From: an uncultured Bacteroidales bacterium
Lineage (GTDB): Bacteria; Bacteroidota; Bacteroidia; Bacteroidales; F082
DNA: 9,356 nt
Assembly (NCBI GenBank): GCA_937896505.1
Contig: CALBNP010000138.1
Coordinates: 1-9,356 of the forward strand
Direction: 5' to 3'
The position numbers were made by a program, and so were the translations under genes. Of the stretch, positions 6,185 through 9,356 are shown piece by piece (position 1 is the stretch's first letter; each line of letters begins with the position of its first letter). The notes beneath the pieces were generated by a model. The model saw only the letters and a program-made list of their open reading frames with translations. It was not told where the DNA came from and did not search any database.

Positions 6185-7471
6185 ATGAAACGTTATTTTT
6201 TGACATTATTTGCGGTTTGCACTGCGTTGTTTGCTGTGGCGCAAGAGGAAATCGCCATCGAGCAAAGCATTTCGGGAAAATTCAACAAGCTTGAAATCGA
6301 GTCAGGCTGGAAGGTGAAACTGCTGAACCGACCTACTGATAGTTGCTGTAGCATCGCTATTGTCACTGATGAGAAATGTCAGGAAAAAGCCTGTCAGACA
6401 AAACTTTGCAGACTTTCTGGAAAGACTTTGACCATCTTTGAAAACAACACTTTGCCCAAAGGAACGGTGGTCGAATTGCGTGGAAAATTCGAACTTGAAA
6501 GCCTTTATGTCGATGAAAGGTCAGAGGTTTTTGCCGATCGGATTGAAGCTGTTGATTCAAAACATTTTAGTTTTGAAGTCGCAAAACTTGCATCGTTGCA
6601 CATTGGGCATTTGCATTCGATTGGCCAACCTAGCATTCGGGTTTCGGATGCAGCGGAATTGCAGATTGACACCTTGACAGGCGAAAACCTTCATGTCTGG
6701 ATGGGTGATAGCAAGTTCCGCTATGGCGCGAATCTGATGGACGGGAATCTGACTGTTAGGGAAACAGAACCGAATCATTATGCAACTTATATCCCTGAAG
6801 GAGAGTTTGTTAATCCGAAGCATAAGTGGGAGCAAAACGATACGCTCCGTCATCTCACGTTGATAAAGGATTATGAACGTCTGTGGAATGGCACTATTAC
6901 TGGCGGCTTGACTTGTGGCTATCGTTTCTTGCAAACCCCGAAAAACTTTGATACAAATCCGTATGCTTCTTTCGGAGTAGTTTCCTTGTCGGTTCCCTTT
7001 GTCACGGGTTTCAACTTGAGCAAAAACTGGACGATGCAGACGGGCTTGCAATTCGATTTGAATATCCGCCGCATGGCGCATCCGGTGACTCAAGATGGTT
7101 GTGGTTTGATAGCTGTTGATAATCAGCTTCCTTCGCGGCAGAATATTGTTACCAATACCTATCTTACAATTCCCGTCAATTTTTATTGGAAAATCTCGAA
7201 AAGAGGCGAAGCGTTGGGCTTCGATGTCAATTTTGGCCGTCGTCTTGGGGGCAGTCTGTTCACACGCGAAACGACGACCTTGGGAAATTCGAGCAGCCAG
7301 GAATCAATCACTGATTTGTTTAATCCTTGGAAAATTGAACTTGGAATCGGATTGAGCACCAATGCTTTAGGCATAATTCATGGCGTGCGAATCTTTACAA
7401 ATCTGTTGCCTGAATTTAGTAACGCTTCTATTAAGCCAATGAGCACTATTGGGATGGAAATAAAACTATAA
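6185..7471 (+). CDS. exported head-GIN/DUF2807-like protein with C-terminal beta-barrel
   Basis: A 428-residue protein with a signal peptide at 1-20 (MKRYFLTLFAVCTALFAVAQ, cut after or near Ala19/Gln20). Residues about 27-200 resemble the head-GIN or DUF2807 beta-helix domain: it opens with the typical ISGKFNKLEIESGWKVKLL and continues in short repeated strands (VVELRGKFELESLYVDERSEV, FEVAKLASLHI, VSDAAELQIDTLTG). Residues about 235-428 show amphipathic strands with Gly and aromatic turns (TGGLTCGYRFL, FGVVSLSVPFVTGFNL, WTMQTGLQFDLNI, YLTIPVNFYWKI, WKIELGIGLS, IGMEIKL), as in small Bacteroidota outer-membrane barrels. It has five Cys between 54 and 75. An AGGA-like Shine-Dalgarno lies near 6175-6178. 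It follows the sigma/anti-sigma genes by 19 nt, so it is likely co-transcribed and a surface partner or target of that system. The domain assignment rests on resemblance only. Confidence 0.72.
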   Translation: MKRYFLTLFAVCTALFAVAQEEIAIEQSISGKFNKLEIESGWKVKLLNRPTDSCCSIAIVTDEKCQEKACQTKLCRLSGKTLTIFENNTLPKGTVVELRGKFELESLYVDERSEVFADRIEAVDSKHFSFEVAKLASLHIGHLHSIGQPSIRVSDAAELQIDTLTGENLHVWMGDSKFRYGANLMDGNLTVRETEPNHYATYIPEGEFVNPKHKWEQNDTLRHLTLIKDYERLWNGTITGGLTCGYRFLQTPKNFDTNPYASFGVVSLSVPFVTGFNLSKNWTMQTGLQFDLNIRRMAHPVTQDGCGLIAVDNQLPSRQNIVTNTYLTIPVNFYWKISKRGEALGFDVNFGRRLGGSLFTRETTTLGNSSSQESITDLFNPWKIELGIGLSTNALGIIHGVRIFTNLLPEFSNASIKPMSTIGMEIKL

Positions 7472-7526
7472 CTAACTGTTTTGGAATAATTATAAATAAC
7501 TGTAAAATAGATAAATAAGTAATAAT

Positions 7527-8057
7527 ATGAAGAAAATATTTGTTATTGCATTTGTTGCTGTAGTTGCATTTTGCTCGTGCAAGAAAGAAGGAGTTAATCT
7601 TATGGAGGAAATTCCTGAACTGAAAGGTGAATGGATTTGGACTAAGACTTATGTTGGAGGTGTTGTTGGAGTGGTACATGCTGACCCGACTTGGGAAAAG
7701 GTTTTAATCATTGATTTCAAGGGTAACAATACCATTACTGTCAAATATGATGACGAAACCATCGTGAGCAGTGTCTCTTATGCTTGCGAGAAGGTTTCTG
7801 ATGATACATACGGCAAATATTTGATTTCCTTGCCGAAGGGAGTGCGAAGCAAAATAGCTGAAAATCTTGGCTTTTCCGAAAGTCATATTGTCGTTGAAGG
7901 GTATGTTAACCTTAACCATAATGTGATTGATAGTGCTTCGGAAGTCTTGGATTTATGCATCACAGATGTGGAAGGCAGAGATGTGGGTGTTGAGGGCGGC
8001 AGTGATTTTCATAGCTGCTCAATATTCGTACCGAATAGGACTGTATTGTTCGAATAG
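7527..8057 (+). CDS. small lipoprotein, possibly lipocalin-like
   Basis: A 176-residue lipoprotein of unknown function. The N-terminus MKKIFVIAFVAVVAFCSC is a lipoprotein signal with the lipidated cysteine most likely Cys18 (lipobox FCSC), followed by KKEG. The mature part begins a beta-rich domain with ELKGEWIWTKTYVGG (31-45) and continues in alternating strands (KVLIIDFKGNNTITVKYDDETIVSSVSY). The opening resembles lipocalin-like Bacteroidota lipoproteins, in which a GxW turn starts the barrel, but I cannot confirm this. Two late cysteines (144, 164) could form a disulfide. The gene follows the barrel gene by 55 nt of A/T-rich sequence with no terminator and ends just before a strong hairpin, so it is probably the last gene of the sigma cassette. 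Confidence 0.8.
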   Translation: MKKIFVIAFVAVVAFCSCKKEGVNLMEEIPELKGEWIWTKTYVGGVVGVVHADPTWEKVLIIDFKGNNTITVKYDDETIVSSVSYACEKVSDDTYGKYLISLPKGVRSKIAENLGFSESHIVVEGYVNLNHNVIDSASEVLDLCITDVEGRDVGVEGGSDFHSCSIFVPNRTVLFE

Positions 8058-8080
8058 AGAAGTGCTGTGTATCAATAAAT

Positions 8081-8115
8081 AAATAAGGTCGTGCAAAACG
8101 CACGACCTTATTTTT
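8081..8115. terminator. bidirectional intrinsic terminator between converging genes
   Basis: A perfect 14-bp stem (8081-8094 pairing with 8100-8113, core GGTCGTGC/GCACGACC) encloses a 5-nt loop AAAAC. On the plus strand it ends in T5 (8111-8115), and lies about 25 nt past the lipoprotein stop. On the minus strand it is followed by an interrupted T run, about 37 nt past the DUF3276 stop, so it can end both converging transcripts. It is the strongest hairpin seen in the window. Confidence 0.88.
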
Positions 8116-8150
8116 AAATCCTTGTTAAATAATCAATTAAGACTTATGAT

Positions 8151-8516
8151 TTACTTATCCAGTTCGTCAAACCATTTCTCGATGTTGTTGTTGTCAACTG
8201 GGCTTTCGCTTTCGTCGTTGAAGCGTGCTGGCTCTTCGTTGTAATCTTCTGGATATTCGCCGGTTTGGATGAAGTTGATGGCATCATTCAGGCCTTTGGC
8301 AACCTTCTCAAAGTCTTCCTTGTAGAGGAAAATCTTGTGCTTCTCGAAGAAAAAGCGGTTCTGTTCGGCATCGAAACGACGTTTGCTTTCGGTGATGGTA
8401 ATGTATTGATCGTCTCCTTTTGTAGTCTTTACATCAAAGAAATAAGTTCTTTTTCCAGCTCTCACAGCCTTGGAGTATAAACCTTCCTTGCTGTTCATTT
8501 CATTTTCTTCCATCAT
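8151..8516 (-). CDS. DUF3276 (PUR-alpha-like) nucleic-acid-binding protein
   Basis: A 121-residue protein of the DUF3276/PUR family, widespread in Bacteroidota and related to PUR-alpha and to Borrelia BpuR, which bind single-stranded DNA and RNA. The PUR fold is visible from about 12 to 87: LYSKAVRAGKRTYFFDVKTT, DDQYITITESKRR, RFFFEKHKIFLYKEDFEKVAKGLNDAINFI, a beta-strand set followed by a helix. Residues 88-121 are an acidic tail (EYPEDYNEEPARFNDESES...). The start could be the ATG at 8516 or at 8513; a TTG three codons upstream (8525) is possible but less likely. A single-gene unit: divergent from the exonuclease gene and convergent with the lipoprotein gene, with a TACTTTTG -7 element about 55 nt ahead. 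A role in transcription or RNA metabolism is inferred from the family only. Confidence 0.9.
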   Translation of the reverse strand: MMEENEMNSKEGLYSKAVRAGKRTYFFDVKTTKGDDQYITITESKRRFDAEQNRFFFEKHKIFLYKEDFEKVAKGLNDAINFIQTGEYPEDYNEEPARFNDESESPVDNNNIEKWFDELDK

Positions 8517-8571
8517 GTCTTTCAATAATTTGTGATATTTCTAATGTGTTCTTTGTTGTTTGAAAATCGGG

Positions 8572-8579
8572 CAAAAGTA
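8572..8579 (-). promoter_or_regulatory. putative -7 element for the DUF3276 gene
   Basis: On the minus strand this reads TACTTTTG, identical to the octamer in front of parA and an exact TAnnTTTG match, followed by CCC. The start site would be near 8565, giving a leader of about 50 nt. A clear -33 TTG is not visible. Confidence 0.5.
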
Positions 8580-8612
8580 AGAAAAAATTGAATAGGGAGA
8601 TTTAATAAGTTT

Positions 8613-8620
8613 TATTTTTG
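8613..8620 (+). promoter_or_regulatory. putative promoter of the exonuclease gene
   Basis: The octamer TATTTTTG matches TAnnTTTG and is followed by C, as is common in this phylum. A TTG at 8588-8590 lies 22 nt upstream, slightly more than the usual spacing to a -33 element. Transcription from near 8627 would leave a leader of about 14 nt before the ATG at 8641. Confidence 0.5.
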
Positions 8621-8640
8621 CAGTTCAAAATGTAATTGCA

Positions 8641-9356
8641 ATGGAACTGAATCTGAAACGCCCCATCGCTTTTTTCGATTTGGAAACGACGGGCCTGAAT
8701 ACTGCACACGACCGTATCGTCGAGATTAGTGTGCTGAAAATCAATGTGAATGGTGAAGAAGAACAACGCGCTTGGCTTTTGAATCCTGAGATGCCGATTT
8801 CGAAGGAGGCCTCTGAGGTGACGGGCTACACTGACGAACTTGTGGCCGACAACCCCACGTTCCGCGAAAAAGCCAACGAGATTGCCGCGTTCATCGGCAA
8901 CGCCGACTTGGCGGGCTACAACATCCTGAAGTTCGATGTGCCGATTCTGGTGGAAGAGTTTCTTCGCGTGGATTACGATTTCGACATCAAAGGCCGCGAC
9001 TTGATTGACGTGATGAACATTTTCATGAAGATGGAACCGCGCACGCTGAAAGGTGCCTATCGCTTCTTCTGCCACGCCGAGATGGAAGGTGCCCATGGCG
9101 CATTTGCCGACACGAAAGCCACTTACGATGTGCTGAAAGCCATGCTCGACCGCTATGAAGGCGTTGAATATGAGGATGGTAAGGGCAACAAGTCGCAAGG
9201 TCCGACCAACGACATGAAACAACTCTCTGAGTTTTCGGCCCACCACAAAAATGCCGACCTTTCGGGACAAATCATTTTCGATGATGAAGGCAAGGAAGTC
9301 TTCATGTTCGGTAAGCACAAAGGCAAGCGCGTGGAGGATGTCTTCCGTCAGGAACC
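8641..9356 (+). CDS. DEDDh 3'-5' exonuclease (DNA polymerase III epsilon/ExoX-like), 3' end missing
   Basis: A DnaQ-like exonuclease that removes nucleotides from DNA 3' ends using two metal ions. The open frame runs from the ATG at 8641 through the window edge (238 complete codons, no stop). All DEDDh active-site residues are present: Asp13 and Glu15 in FFDLETTGL, Asp99 in GYNILKFDVPIL, and His152 with Asp157 in AHGAFADTKAT. After the nuclease domain (about 8-172) a variable linker leads to VFMFGKHKGKRVEDVF (220-235), a motif like the C-terminal domain of exonuclease X and related proteins. It is therefore more likely a stand-alone repair or processing nuclease than the replicative proofreading subunit. 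An earlier ATG at 8630 is followed at once by TAA and is out of frame. The gene is divergent from the DUF3276 gene. Confidence 0.92.
   Translation, partial: MELNLKRPIAFFDLETTGLNTAHDRIVEISVLKINVNGEEEQRAWLLNPEMPISKEASEVTGYTDELVADNPTFREKANEIAAFIGNADLAGYNILKFDVPILVEEFLRVDYDFDIKGRDLIDVMNIFMKMEPRTLKGAYRFFCHAEMEGAHGAFADTKATYDVLKAMLDRYEGVEYEDGKGNKSQGPTNDMKQLSEFSAHHKNADLSGQIIFDDEGKEVFMFGKHKGKRVEDVFRQE

Noticed and set aside
8602..9318. 238-codon minus-strand open frame opposite the exonuclease
   Set aside because: The plus strand encodes a full DEDDh active site. The antisense frame is His/Val/Phe-rich with no motif, and its 3' end covers the exonuclease promoter.

Overview
The window looks like Bacteroidota chromosome, most likely order Bacteroidales. 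The evidence is: a long type I signal peptidase with an extra N-terminal membrane domain; a ParA-ParB-DUF5683 gene run; a DUF3276 (PUR-type) protein; a head-GIN/beta-barrel protein; a lipoprotein whose lipobox follows a short hydrophobic leader; TAnnTTTG-type -7 promoter elements; and starts that mostly lack strong Shine-Dalgarno sequences. I cannot resolve the genus.

Left half (about 121-4790, minus strand): a compact run read right to left as parA, parB, a DUF5683 gene, dapB and lepB. The first three junctions are only 4-8 nt and the dapB-lepB gap is about 50 nt, so this is probably one operon. A TACTTTTG -7 element lies in front of parA and a hairpin plus T8 terminator follows lepB. It joins chromosome segregation (ParA/ParB) with envelope and cell-wall supply (DUF5683 membrane protein, DapB for lysine/diaminopimelate, LepB for signal peptide cleavage). 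Beyond the terminator, 56 nt at the left edge may be the start of another minus-strand gene.

Middle (4791-4953): a divergent intergenic region. It holds the parA promoter, a perfect 9-bp inverted repeat of TTATCAACA, and a 4-codon mini-ORF just before the GTG start of the next gene.

Right-centre (4954-8057, plus strand): a four-part cassette of ECF sigma factor, single-pass membrane protein (probable anti-sigma), periplasmic head-GIN-like plus beta-barrel outer-membrane protein, and lipoprotein. The membrane protein is split by a -1 frame change near 5644-5661: the transmembrane half and the acidic extracytoplasmic half are in different frames. The layout suggests a cell-surface signalling unit whose signal is unknown. 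It ends at a strong hairpin that also faces the converging DUF3276 gene.

Right edge (8151-9356): a DUF3276/PUR nucleic-acid-binding protein gene on the minus strand, divergent from a DEDDh-family exonuclease gene on the plus strand that runs off the window. Each has a plausible Bacteroidota -7 element in the shared intergenic region. No stretch over 300 bases lacks a gene, and I saw no tRNA, rRNA, CRISPR array or insertion sequence.
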